Below, piece by piece: positions 54,631 through 63,322 of a DNA stretch of 64,000 bases (within the stretch, counting starts at the first letter, position 1; the number at the start of each line of letters is the position of its first letter). This DNA is from Streptomyces sp. NRRL F-2580 (GTDB lineage: Bacteria; Actinomycetota; Actinomycetes; Streptomycetales; Streptomycetaceae), in contig NZ_JOIR01000013.1 in NCBI RefSeq assembly GCF_000720115.1, positions 62,001 through 126,000 of the forward strand. Direction: 5' to 3'. The notes beneath the pieces were generated by a model that worked only from the letters and a program-made list of their open reading frames with translations, was not told where the DNA came from and searched no databases. The position numbers and the translations under genes were made by a program.

Positions 54631-55379
54631 GGAAATTCCTCTTCCTGGCCCATGGCCGCGATGCCCTTTGGGGCCGCCGCCTCCGCCGGTGCGGCGCCGA
54701 CGGCGGCATCTGCGCCGCCGTCCGGATCCGCCACCCGGGCGGCCGCTCCTCTCGTCTCGATGATCCGCCTGGCCGGCGGTCTTCGCCGCTGGAAGGTCTG
54801 TGGGCGGGCACTACCTGCGCCGCCGGGATGCGCTTCCTGAGACCACCGATGGTCAGCTGTATGCCAGTTCGCGGCGGATCTAAGGCGGGACCGGCGCGAT
54901 CGCCTTCAACGCCCGTCCCGCTCGTCCCGGCCGCGCTGGTGGCCTGGGGCCGCGCCCGGCCTGATCCTGCCGGCGGCCACCGTCCAGCCCGACCTGGTCG
55001 GTGAACTTGACGGCTTCCGGCCCATCCCGGATTCCGAGCCGCCGTGCTGTGACCCGTAGGCAGGCCGGGCACCCTGCGGTCCTCCGCAGCGTCAGCCAGC
55101 CAGACAGACAGACAGAACAATGACATGACGCACTGTCAGAACGTTTACACATAGTCCGGGGTTGCGTTCAATTTTCGAGTCTGGAACTGTCACTCGAGTA
55201 ACTCCCCCCCCCTCACAGCGGACTTCGGAGCGCAACGCCCCCCGGCTTCACTGCCCGGCGCCTTGCCCCGGCGCGGCGATACGGACGAAATGCCTCCCTT
55301 TGCGCGCTCTCTGCTCACGGCTACGGCCCACGGAGGGCACCAGCCGCTTCGCCAGGACAAACTGGGAGACCAGGCAACA
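54631..55379. other. 750-base region without recognisable gene; leader of the beta-helix gene
   Basis: The left part contains only shadow frames. A tetranucleotide tract (CAGC x2, CAGA x4) lies at 55093-55116. The AT-rich segment 55117-55200 probably carries the promoter of the downstream gene. Confidence 0.5.
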
Positions 55380-56996
55380 GTGAAACGCACGAGCACCCTC
55401 GCCCTGACCGCAGCACTGCTCGCTTCATCCGCCCCGCTCGGCCTCGCCACCATGGGAGCCGGTACTGCGCACGCCGCAGCCCGCACGTACTTCGTCAGCC
55501 CCAGCGGCAACGACAACAACTCGGGCACGTCCACCCGAGATCCCTTCCGGACCCTCCAGAAGGCCGCAGACATCGTCGAGCCGGGCGACACCGTCTCGAT
55601 CATGAACGGCACGTACTCCGAGCGTTCTGCGGGGTCGAACGTGCTGACCATCAAGCGCTCCGGCCTCCCCGGAGCCCCCATTACCTTCACCGCTCATCCC
55701 GGCCACCATCCGGTTGTCCACCCGGTGAAGGCGTGGAACGGCATCAGTATCCACGGCGCCTCCTACATCTCCATCAAAAACCTCGAGGTCAACGGCAACA
55801 ACGGAGCCCTCACACTGGCCGGAGCTGAACGAGAATCGAAGAAGGGCGACCCCACCTACAACACCAACTGCATCTCCGTGGAACAGGACCGGTCCACGGG
55901 CTCGCTGTCGCAGCACATCGAGGTGACCGGCAACGAGGTGCACGGCTGCGCCGGCGGCGGCATATCAGCCATCGACTCCGACCACGTGACCATCTCCGGC
56001 AACCACGTGTTCGGGACCTCCTGGTACGCGGTGTACGCAACCAGCGGCATCTCCGTCCTCACCCCGCGCGACGTGGGGGGCGGCGACGCCGGGACGTACA
56101 AGATCCGCATCACCGGCAATCGCGTCCACGACAACGAGACCAAGATCAAATGGGAGAAGTGCGGCTGCTACTCCGACGGCAACGGCATCATCCTCGACAC
56201 CCTCAAGGGCGACGCCGATCACCCCGCCTACAGCGGACGCGTACTGGTCGCCAACAACCTCTCCTACGACAACGGCGGCTCCGGCATCCACTCCTACAAG
56301 AGCCAGCACGTCGACATCGTCCACAACACGGCCTACGCGAACGGGCGCAGCACCCGCATGGAGAGCTACGCCAACATCTTCGCGCACGACAGTACCGACG
56401 TGCGGCTGCTCAACAACATCGCGTACGGCCGGCCGGGGCAAGCGACGAACAGCAAGTCCCGCAATGTGGACGTCACCTACGACTACAACATCTACTTCGG
56501 CGGCAAGGCCCCCGAGGTCCAGGGCCCGAACGATGTCATCGCCGATCCGAAGTTCGCCAAGACGGGCACCGGAGCTGACGCGGACTTCCGGCTGAGCGAG
56601 GGCTCCCCCGCCGCCGGCTCGGGTACGCCGTTCGCCGCCGTCACCACCGACTTCACCGGAGCCCGCCGGGCCGGCGGGGCGCCCGACCGGGGCGCCTATG
56701 GCTTCGGCGCCAAGAGCAGCGGCGTCCCGGGAAATGCCTCCGACGCCTCCTCCCCCGGCCGGCAAGGGGACGCCCCCGCCGGGAGCGGCCAGTCCGCCGG
56801 AAGTGACCCCGCCGCCTCACCGGGCGTGCAAGCCGGCGACGGCACCGATGGCAACTCCGGGCTGAAGCCGCACAGCGCAAGCGGTCCGCTCGCAGAGACA
56901 GGCGGCTCCAACCCGGCGCTCCCGCTCGGCATCGCGGCGGTGGTCCTCGCCCTCGGCGGCGGCCTCCTCTTTGCGGCGCGGCGCAAGCGCTCCTGA
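55380..56996 (+). CDS. secreted, sortase-anchored right-handed beta-helix protein
   Basis: A 538-residue protein. GTG 55380 begins a Sec signal (KRTSTLALTAALLASSAPLG...AHAA). The mature part starts ARTYFVSPSGNDNNSGTSTRDPFRTLQKAADIVEPGD, typical of the DUF1565/PL9-like parallel beta-helix fold, with repeated rungs such as ISIHGASYISIKNLEVNG and HVTISGNHVFG. C-terminal sorting signal: LAETG (504-508), membrane helix and RRKRS, matching the LAxTG class used by sortase E in Streptomyces. It is probably a cell-wall polysaccharide lyase or carbohydrate-binding protein; catalytic residues are not certain. Confidence 0.9.
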   Translation: MKRTSTLALTAALLASSAPLGLATMGAGTAHAAARTYFVSPSGNDNNSGTSTRDPFRTLQKAADIVEPGDTVSIMNGTYSERSAGSNVLTIKRSGLPGAPITFTAHPGHHPVVHPVKAWNGISIHGASYISIKNLEVNGNNGALTLAGAERESKKGDPTYNTNCISVEQDRSTGSLSQHIEVTGNEVHGCAGGGISAIDSDHVTISGNHVFGTSWYAVYATSGISVLTPRDVGGGDAGTYKIRITGNRVHDNETKIKWEKCGCYSDGNGIILDTLKGDADHPAYSGRVLVANNLSYDNGGSGIHSYKSQHVDIVHNTAYANGRSTRMESYANIFAHDSTDVRLLNNIAYGRPGQATNSKSRNVDVTYDYNIYFGGKAPEVQGPNDVIADPKFAKTGTGADADFRLSEGSPAAGSGTPFAAVTTDFTGARRAGGAPDRGAYGFGAKSSGVPGNASDASSPGRQGDAPAGSGQSAGSDPAASPGVQAGDGTDGNSGLKPHSASGPLAETGGSNPALPLGIAAVVLALGGGLLFAARRKRS

Positions 56997-57138
56997 TCCC
57001 TGCGGATCACCTGGGGCGCCAAGACGTGGTGCCGGCCCCGCCGCCTCTCCAAGGGTCGGCACCACCGCGCGCCCGCCGGACCCGCACTCACGAGCCCGGT
57101 TCGCCGAACGGGCTTCGGCCCCTGGCAGACTGGCCACT

Positions 57139-57774
57139 ATGGCGGCGGCAAGGCATCGGGTCGAAGTGGCGACACTCACAGGCGGGGCGGTACCCGACCC
57201 TCCGCGCGTTGCCTGGCGCAAACAGATGAGGCAGTGCGTATTGGACGCCGCTCGCGACCTCACGTGCGAAGCCGGCTGGGACCAGGTCAGCCTCTTGGCC
57301 GTCGCTGCCCGCGCCGAAGTGTCGCGCCCGTCGGTGTACAAGGAGTTCGGCAACCGCGCCGGCCTGGGCCGTGCGCTGGTAGTCCGTGAAACCCAGCAGT
57401 TTCTGGCGGGTGTGGCTGATGCCCTCTATCCCGGCGTGCCCGATTCCCATGCCTGCCTCCGGGTGGCCATCCTGTATGTACTTCAGGAGGCCGACAATCA
57501 GCCCCTCATAAAGGCCGTCATCACAGCCGCCCGAAAGGGCTCCGACAGCCTCCTGCCCTACCTCACCGCCCGAGCGGACCCGATCTTCGATGCCGGTCAA
57601 GCCCTCGTCCAGGGCTGGCTGGCCACGCGATACCCACAACAGCACACAGAGTCTCTGCAGATGGCCGCGGACGTCATCGTCCGCATGACCATCAGCCATC
57701 TCATCCTGCCGGCCGACGAACAACACCTCACCGCACAAAGACTGGCGACTGCAGGCTTGAAACTGCTGCAGTAA
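57139..57774 (+). CDS. TetR-family transcriptional regulator
   Basis: A 211-residue regulator. HTH: RQCVLDAARDLTCEAGWDQVSLLAVAARAEVSRPSVYKEFGNRAGLGRAL. The C-terminal part is helical and holds the ligand pocket (QEADNQPLIKAVITAARKG). ATG 57139 fits the start of this subgroup. It is 142 bases after the beta-helix gene on the same strand but probably independent. Targets unknown; it is not close enough to the paa genes to be called PaaR. Confidence 0.88.
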   Translation: MAAARHRVEVATLTGGAVPDPPRVAWRKQMRQCVLDAARDLTCEAGWDQVSLLAVAARAEVSRPSVYKEFGNRAGLGRALVVRETQQFLAGVADALYPGVPDSHACLRVAILYVLQEADNQPLIKAVITAARKGSDSLLPYLTARADPIFDAGQALVQGWLATRYPQQHTESLQMAADVIVRMTISHLILPADEQHLTAQRLATAGLKLLQ

Positions 57775-57997
57775 GTCGACCTTCTACGGGAGCGGCGGGG
57801 TGTTGCCCCGAAGACAGTTCGGCACCGGGCAGTCCAAGACCGATCACCGGATGCACTCGCGGGAAAAGGTGATCACCCGACGCTCCCAACACCAGCCCAA
57901 CATGTCCAGGGACTTCGAATCGAGGGCGCCAACGATCTCACCAACGCGAGCATCATCCGCCGGTGCCTCGATCGCCAGCCGCACGGGCACTCGGCCG

Positions 57998-58365
57998 TCA
58001 CCGGATCACCTCCTGCCCGCGCTGGCGCGCGGAGTGGAACCCGCTCGGCAGCTGCCCACTCCGGGCCAGGATCAGGAAACCGGTACGGCCCGGACGAGTC
58101 CGGGCTCCGCTGGCCGGGCAATGCCTGCACCTCGTCCGGCGTACCGCCCGCGGCGGCGGCATTCGACCCGAACGCCTGCCGGCCATGTGCGGACCCACCC
58201 GCCAGCCCCGGCCCGCTCCCGAGCCGCTCGAAGAACTCCCCGATCGCCGCGGGTGACATCGGCGCCCCGTGCGGGTGCGTGGAACAGGTTCACCAGGAGG
58301 ATGTCGCTGCCACCGTCTCCCAGCCGGTGCCGCTCCTCGTAGTACGGGTCGACAGTACGTCGCAC
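57998..58365 (-). pseudogene. tyrosine recombinase relic, C-terminal domain
   Basis: The minus strand reads RTVDPYYEERHRLGDGGSDI then LLVNLFHAP. After one frame shift near 58262 it continues MSPAAIGEFFERLG, AFGSNAAAAGG and DEVQALPGQRSPDSSGPYRF. These are the segments around the HxxR and the nucleophile Tyr in XerC-type recombinases, here degraded (R-H-x-F and the Tyr context altered). N-terminal domain absent. Confidence 0.7.
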
Positions 58366-58531
58366 GGGAGGGCCGCCTGCCGGGGCGCGGCGTCGTCCAG
58401 GTCCTGCCCGATGGGACCGGGCACCGCACCGGGATCTGGATCGGGAACCAGAAGGCGCGCCGCGACCGGCTCAACCAGGCTCAGCGCGCCGCGCCGCGCT
58501 CGCCGAACTCGGCGTCGACTGGGCGCCGTAA
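58353..58531 (+). pseudogene. helicase-associated (HA) domain fragment of a Streptomyces helicase
   Basis: The frame reads GRGVVQVLPDGTGHRTGIWI then GNQKARRDRLNQAQRAA. A 5-base GCGCC duplication shifts it; after repair, LAELGVDWAP and TAA 58529-58531 follow. This is the characteristic C-terminal HA repeat (W..NQ..RRDRL...Q..AL..LG..W). The helicase core is not present here. The fragment overlaps the recombinase relic by a few bases on the other strand. Confidence 0.72.
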
Positions 58532-58538
58532 CCGCGTC

Positions 58539-58570
58539 GGCGACTGTTCCAGAATTCTGGAACAGTCGCC
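58539..58570. terminator. 32-bp perfect palindrome
   Basis: GGCGACTGTTCCAGAA followed immediately by TTCTGGAACAGTCGCC: 16-bp arms, no spacer, central GAATTC. It lies just past the helicase relic stop and before the end of the convergent cold-shock gene (58643). As RNA it folds with a tight loop and may terminate both directions; as DNA it could be an operator. Confidence 0.7.
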
Positions 58571-58642
58571 CCGGCCTGCGGAAGATCAGTCGCGGCGGGT
58601 ATTGGCGACCGCCCCAGCGATTCCCAGCCGCCACGCCGCGGT

Positions 58643-58855
58643 CTACTCGGGGCGGACCTGCGCGGCCTGCATGCCCTTCTGGCCCCGCTCGGCCACGAAG
58701 CTGACGGTCTGGCCTTCCTTAAGGCTCTTGAAGCCGTCGGACTCGATCGCCTTGAAGTGGACGAACAGGTCGTCGCCCCCGCCCTGCGGGGTGATGAACC
58801 CGAAGCCCTTCTCGTCGTTGAACCACTTCACCGTGCCGGTCTGTCGATTGCTCAT
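58643..58855 (-). CDS. cold-shock protein, CspA family
   Basis: A 70-residue canonical single cold-shock domain: [20 protein letters not shown] with RNP1 KGFGFI, RNP2 LFVHF, and [18 protein letters not shown]. It binds single-stranded RNA/DNA as a chaperone. A long leader (58856 onward) may carry the temperature-responsive 5' UTR seen in this family. Intact; compare the degenerate relative at 12421-12639. Confidence 0.95.
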   Translation of the reverse strand: MSNRQTGTVKWFNDEKGFGFITPQGGGDDLFVHFKAIESDGFKSLKEGQTVSFVAERGQKGMQAAQVRPE

Positions 58856-59246
58856 TCCGTCCTCGCTTCATGATGTTGATCAACCGATGGAGATCACTCC
58901 CCCGACGCCACGGCGGGTAACCCTCCCCCGCTCCAGCCCTGGACGGCCCTACCGGGAACGAGAGCGAGCAACCCGGCCCTGGCGTACTCAAGGACCGGAT
59001 CCGGGAGCCTGCGCCGGCCACAAGCCGGGCCCGCACTCCTGGCAGAGCGGATTCTCTGAGGGTTGGTGCGAGCCGGAGTACGACGGCTTTGCGCAGCCCA
59101 GCACCCGCTCGGGTTAAGAGGGGCCTGCGCAACAGGTGTGGTGACCTCACCCGAGGCCGCCTCACCACCGCCCTCCGCGCGCACTGCACCGGTGACCAGC
59201 CAAGGCCCATCAGCGGCTGCCCCCGGCCTTTCGCCCGCATGGGCCG
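58856..59246. other. leader of the cold-shock gene; otherwise no gene recognised
   Basis: About 390 bases. The first 40 contain the ribosome binding region and a possible structured leader of the csp gene. Remaining frames are shadows. Confidence 0.5.
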
Positions 59247-60719
59247 CTATGGGCGTCCGAGGAGTTGGCTGCCGGCCGTGTTGTCGGTGCGGGCGGTGAA
59301 GTAGTCGGTGAAGGCCTGGACGAATTCGTCTTCGGTGATGCGGCCGTCTCCGTCCTGGTCGAGCTGTCGGAAGCCGTGGTTGAGTTCGGCGGGGTGGACC
59401 CGGGAGCCGCCGAAGATTGCGCGGTGCTCATCGGCGCACAGGTGTCCGCTGCCGTCGGTGTCCGCAGCGTGGAAAATCGCCCGCACCGCGACATGCAGCC
59501 CCTGCTCGAGATAGGCCGGCCCGGCGTCGATCCCGGCGAGCATGGCGGTGACGAACTCCTCGCAGGTCACCTGTCCGTCGTCGTCGGCATCCGTGCCGGT
59601 CCGCAGGTGCTGCCACCAGGTCTCGAAGGCGGCGTAGACGCGGGCTTCCCGCTCAGGGCCGAGTTCGAGCGGCCAGCACACGTTGTGCGCCATGGCCTGC
59701 AGATCGGCCGCGCTGATGCGGCCGTCGCCAGTCTGGTCCAGGACCTGGCGGAAGAAGGTCCGCAGACGCGCCGGGCGGGAATCGGCACCCTTACGGCGGC
59801 GGGGTGCGGGAAGCCGGACCGGGCTTGCCTCCGGCGGGGAAGGATGGCCGGTTGAGGCAGTGGGAGGCTGCGGAGTCGAGGGGACGCCGGCCAGTGGGCT
59901 GCGGTAGCGGCGGTGCTCGGGCAAGGCGTTCATCAGCACGCGCATGCCGCGGTGTAGGAGGAAGGACAGCAGGGCCGCGCGGCGGGTGCGGGGCAGGCTG
60001 AAGCGCTCGCGGAAGGCTTCCGGCAGGTCCGCGATAGTCAGCGCGCCGATCACGTGGGCGGCCACCGTGCGCACGAGCGGCCAGGCCGGCTTCAGGTGGC
60101 CGAGGCGGCGGGGGGCGGGTGCTTCACGGAGCATGTCGAAGAGCAGGTAGCGCACGGGCTCGCTGTATTCGAGGCGCTCTCGGATCGTGCGGTCCATGTA
60201 CGCGGGCACGTCGGCCGCCGTGGCCGGAAATAGATCGTCAGACAAGCCGAACTCGGCACAGACCGCACGGAATTCTCCGTACATCTGATCCAGTTCAGAC
60301 GGCGCCAGCGGGCGTCCGGACAGTTCCCGCATCGCCGTCATGCACTCGTACAAAGTGACCAGCACCCACACCCGCACCGCCGGGTCCAACGCTGTGAACG
60401 GCCTGCCCTGCTCGTCGGTCCCGGCCAAACGGCGGTGCGTGCGCTCCAGACGGGCGACCTCACGGCGCAGCCCTTCACGGTCGGAGAAGAACAGCCGCTT
60501 CCCGCTGTCCATGGTGTGCTCGATACGCCGCCACGGGTGCGCACGGTAGGTGGAGAAGTTGGTCATGCCAGCGGCGACCGCCGGATCCGCGGTCTGCAGA
60601 ACCAGCAGCCGCCACGCCACCAACCCGATCCGCCACTCCCCCAGCGTGCGCCGCAGCAGCGAATCAGGACCAGGAAGATCAGCGGTAGCCAAGGGGGACC
60701 TCTCCTCAAGCACGTGCAC
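59247..60719 (-). CDS. DUF2236/MpaB-type oxygenase domain fused to four EF-hands
   Basis: A 490-residue two-part protein. Residues about 20-270 are the DUF2236 (oxygenase MpaB / latex-clearing-protein-like) helical domain with HPWRRIEHTMDSGKRLFF and LDPAVRVWVLVTLYECMTAM; conserved His residues in this fold can bind heme. After a Pro/Ser linker, residues 325-470 hold four EF-hand loops: DQTGDGRISAAD (328-339), DADDDGQVTCEE (377-388), DTDGSGHLCADE (420-431) and DQDGDGRITEDE (454-465). Loops 2 and 4 are near-ideal calcium sites. GTG 60719 is the longest start; TTG 60692 behind GAGGAGAGG is the better-supported one. No signal peptide, so cytoplasmic. Confidence 0.85.
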   Translation of the reverse strand: MHVLEERSPLATADLPGPDSLLRRTLGEWRIGLVAWRLLVLQTADPAVAAGMTNFSTYRAHPWRRIEHTMDSGKRLFFSDREGLRREVARLERTHRRLAGTDEQGRPFTALDPAVRVWVLVTLYECMTAMRELSGRPLAPSELDQMYGEFRAVCAEFGLSDDLFPATAADVPAYMDRTIRERLEYSEPVRYLLFDMLREAPAPRRLGHLKPAWPLVRTVAAHVIGALTIADLPEAFRERFSLPRTRRAALLSFLLHRGMRVLMNALPEHRRYRSPLAGVPSTPQPPTASTGHPSPPEASPVRLPAPRRRKGADSRPARLRTFFRQVLDQTGDGRISAADLQAMAHNVCWPLELGPEREARVYAAFETWWQHLRTGTDADDDGQVTCEEFVTAMLAGIDAGPAYLEQGLHVAVRAIFHAADTDGSGHLCADEHRAIFGGSRVHPAELNHGFRQLDQDGDGRITEDEFVQAFTDYFTARTDNTAGSQLLGRP

Positions 60720-60989
60720 AGGAATGAGCAGCGGATGACGGAAGAGCGATCATCCGGCTATCCGCCCAGCCCAACGGCCCAACCGGAATCCGGGAGCGGC
60801 CAAGTCCCCGAATTCACCCATCCGGGAAACGCCCGCATCAGCAACTCCTGCATCGAGTCGTGCAACAACCCGCCGCAGAGCCCCAACCCCCGACAACGAG
60901 TCCCAGGAGATCAACGAACCCACCTCACCCCACGTCACACAACAGCCGATCCACCCCCAGAGAAACCGGATTTCCACCGACCCCATATC

Positions 60990-61217
60990 GGCAGCATGTT
61001 TGCCTTGGGTGCAGGCGGCGGTGCCTTCGAGCGGGTCGGCCAGTCGTCGTTCGGCTTCGGCAAGGACGACGTCGGCGAGGCGCGGCGGGGGTTGTCCGCC
61101 GGCAGCTGTCGTGCCTGGTGCTGGACGTCGGCGGCCACGGCGCGGGCGTGGCCGGTCAGCTGGAGGGCGATCTGCTCGTAGTCGTGGGGCTGGAACCCGG
61201 CGTGCGGAGCGCTCCAG
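60990..61217 (-). pseudogene. truncated helical-protein gene cut by an IS end, frameshifted
   Basis: The minus strand reads HDYEQIALQLTGHARAVAAD, then VQHQARQLPADNPRRA. Adding one base near 61080 continues LADVVLAEAERRLADPLEG. This pattern occurs in small Streptomyces proteins (I recall the DUF6415 group, not certain). The 5' side stops at the element end at 61218, so the start was lost there. Confidence 0.5.
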
Positions 61218-61287
61218 CCTAAGGCTTGTCCCGTAAATGATCTACGAGTCGCCTCGGGCGTGGTTGGCCGCGTGGCGGTCCGCTCGC

Positions 61288-62055
61288 CTATCCGGCGAGG
61301 GCGAGGTTGTGCATGCGGGCGATGCCGAGCATGGCGTGGTGGACGCCGTCGCCTTTGAGGCGGCAGTCGCGGAGGATCTTCCAGGTCTTCATGCGGGCGA
61401 AGACGTGCTCGACGCGTGCACGGACCTGCTTGTGGGACTTGTTGTGCTCCTGCTTCCAGTCGGGCAGGTCTTCGCCTTCACGTCGACGGTGGGGCATGAC
61501 CAGTCCGGTGCCGGGATAGCCGCCGTCGGCGATCGTCATGGTCCGGCCGACGGCGGCCTTGGCGCCCGATTCCTCCCACGCCTTGCAGTCGTTTTGGTTC
61601 CCAGGCAGGGGCCGGCCGACCACGACGACCAGGCGGGTGTCGGCGTCGATGACGACCTGGTGGTTGGTGGAGTACCGGTAGTTCTTCGACTGTGCGGCCA
61701 CCTCGTGGTCCCGGGTGGGGACCAAGGTGCCGTCCACGATGAGCACAGTGTCCGTGGCGAAACGCTTTCGGGGCTGGAGCGCGAGCATCGGCGCGAGGTG
61801 GTCGATGATGCGGTCCGCCGCCGACTTCGAGACCCCGAACAGCGGGGCGAGCTGGCGCATCGTCAAGTTCGTGCGCCAGTACGCCGCGACCAGCAGGGTC
61901 CGGTCCTCCAACGGAAGGCTCCACGGCCGGCCCTTGCGGACCGCGTCTGCGCCCTCGCGCCGCAGCACGGTCACCAGCTTCCCGAAGAGACGCGGGCTCA
62001 GCCCGGTGAACGGGGCTATCCAGGAGGTCTCCGACGCCGTGATCACACCAGCCAT
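61288..62055 (-). CDS. IS5-family DDE transposase (Tnp_4 type)
   Basis: A 255-residue transposase with an intact frame. The N-terminal HTH region is RTNLTMRQLAPLFGVSKSAADRII. Catalytic residues: Asp in IVDGTLVP, second Asp in IADGGYPG, and Glu in RARVEHVFARMKTWKILRD. Members of this group (IS112-like) are frequent in Streptomyces. Complete and probably functional. Confidence 0.92.
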   Translation of the reverse strand: MAGVITASETSWIAPFTGLSPRLFGKLVTVLRREGADAVRKGRPWSLPLEDRTLLVAAYWRTNLTMRQLAPLFGVSKSAADRIIDHLAPMLALQPRKRFATDTVLIVDGTLVPTRDHEVAAQSKNYRYSTNHQVVIDADTRLVVVVGRPLPGNQNDCKAWEESGAKAAVGRTMTIADGGYPGTGLVMPHRRREGEDLPDWKQEHNKSHKQVRARVEHVFARMKTWKILRDCRLKGDGVHHAMLGIARMHNLALAG

Positions 62056-62121
62056 ACCAAGATCATCTCACCCGTGACCGGCAGCTCCTGGACAGCCTTG
62101 TGTCGACCGTAGAGTGCGGTC

Positions 62122-62724
62122 ATGGATGAGATCCCCTGGTTCGAGTACGAAGAGGACGACCTGGACGTCGCCCAACGCGCGTTCGTGGACGTTCTGGCCG
62201 AACGCGCGGGATCCTGGCTGGTGGACCCGCTCGACACTGTCGTGCTGCCCTCGGCGCACACCTTCGACGGCCAGCTGATCGTCTATCTGGACATCGGTGA
62301 CCCACAACGCAACCAGGGAGTTCTGACGGTGGGCGCCCACTTCGACGGGTCCGTCGTCCGTGGGGGCGAACTCCACAACCAGGACTTCACTATCCGGCAG
62401 GCCGCCGGTGAGTTCGTCTTCGGAGCCGCGGGCAGCCCTACGGAGCTCGGGGGCAGAGTGGCAGAGTGGTTCGAAGCGGTCCTCGCGCGACCTCTGGTTC
62501 GCTGCGAATGGCATCACGAGGGAAGGATGTACGCGGTCCGCTACGAGTACGCAGACACGGGGCGAGGCCTCTGCGAGGGCTTCGAGACCCCCCTGGCACC
62601 CGACGCACTGCGGAAAAGACTGGCCGCAGACGGCGTGATCCGAGGCCGAGGCCGGATCAACCGTGCCGGCCTGGGCCAACCAGACGTGATCGCACATATC
62701 CGAGGCGTCCACCCCGATCAGTAG
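62122..62724 (+). CDS. hypothetical protein, possible transposon passenger
   Basis: A 200-residue acidic protein, ATG 62122 to TAG 62724, the stop lying at the inner edge of the right terminal repeat. It begins DEIPWFEYEEDDLDVAQRAFVDVLAERAG and contains strands DGQLIVYLDIG and LTVGAHFDGSVVRGGELHNQ, then PLVRCEWHHEGRMYAVRYEYADT. The profile (small, acidic, alpha/beta, no signal peptide) resembles bacterial immunity-type proteins, but no family is recognised. The promoter is in the 66-bp gap to the divergent transposase. Confidence 0.75.
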   Translation: MDEIPWFEYEEDDLDVAQRAFVDVLAERAGSWLVDPLDTVVLPSAHTFDGQLIVYLDIGDPQRNQGVLTVGAHFDGSVVRGGELHNQDFTIRQAAGEFVFGAAGSPTELGGRVAEWFEAVLARPLVRCEWHHEGRMYAVRYEYADTGRGLCEGFETPLAPDALRKRLAADGVIRGRGRINRAGLGQPDVIAHIRGVHPDQ

Positions 62725-62742
62725 TTGCGGGACAGCTCTTAG

Positions 62743-63322
62743 GACGGCCTTGGCGAGCAGCTCGCGGTCGAGGGGGAGCAGCTCCGCCTCCATGCGCCCC
62801 TGGGGGTCATGCAGGACGGTGTGGGTGCTGGTTGTGTTCGTCGGGGCCTCGCTGTTGGGGTGGTCTCGCCCAGGTGGCCGACGCACGGCGTCAGGCCGTT
62901 CGCATCGTGCTCCTTCGGTCGGCGCGGGCCAGCAGGGCCAGGAGGGGGTGCTCGTAGTACGGAAGTCTGTTTGACCGCGGAGCGGTTCATCACCATTCCG
63001 GACCGATGCCGAAACGTCTCTCCTGGTGGCGCCCTTTAAGTATTGAATGCAAACCAAACTCACCCGAATTGGCTACCGCCGACAAATGAGGGCGTTGCGT
63101 GGCGCATATCCTGTGTACCGCGAGGCGACTGGACAGCAACCGCGCCTGCAATCGCTGTCGTTTCTGCCGCTCAGCGCTCCGTGGACCAGCTCCGGCCTCC
63201 CGGTTGCCGAGCATCGCGCCCGCTTTTATCCCTTTAGATCCGAGCGTTGTCCGATTCTGTCGCCGTCCGGTTATGACCTGAACCGGGCAGTCGTTTCGTG
63301 ATCGCTCAGAATCGGACACGGA
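62743..63322. other. region with a gene cut at the element border and a promoter region on the right
   Basis: On the minus strand, TVLHDPQGRMEAELLPLDRELLAKAV is a protein-like C-terminal segment that stops at 62743, where the IS end begins; upstream it decays. From 63040 the sequence shows no gene. It carries the paired repeat 63248-63318 before the decarboxylase start. Confidence 0.45.
63248..63318. promoter_or_regulatory. 12-bp inverted repeat pair upstream of the decarboxylase
   Basis: TGTCCGATTCTG (63248-63259) and CAGAATCGGACA (63307-63318) are perfect inverses 47 bases apart. The second arm ends four bases before the decarboxylase ATG. The spacing (about six helical turns centre to centre) suits cooperative or looping binding of a regulator; a large RNA stem is the alternative. 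Confidence 0.55.

Larger units (their letters stand above)
61218..62743. mobile_element. IS-like element: transposase plus passenger gene between similar ends
   Basis: The left end CCTAAGGCTTGTCCCGTAA (61218-61236) and the right end, read inwards, CCTAAGAGCTGTCCCGCAA (62743-62725) are inverted repeats with 15 of 19 matches. They enclose an intact transposase (61288-62055, minus) and a gene of unknown function (62122-62724, plus). A poorer end-like sequence (AAGGCTGTCC, minus strand near 62098) could be the original right end of a simple 0.9-kb IS. Then the passenger and the outer end would come from a second copy. Coding-like sequence is cut at both borders. Confidence 0.6.

Noticed and set aside
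57139..57774. TetR gene as the PaaR regulator of the paa operon
   Set aside because: It lies 25 kb away and no PaaR-like box was found near it; a TetR fold alone is not evidence.
62068..63063. 331-codon minus-strand frame across the passenger gene
   Set aside because: It is antisense to the better supported plus-strand gene and crosses the terminal repeat of the element.
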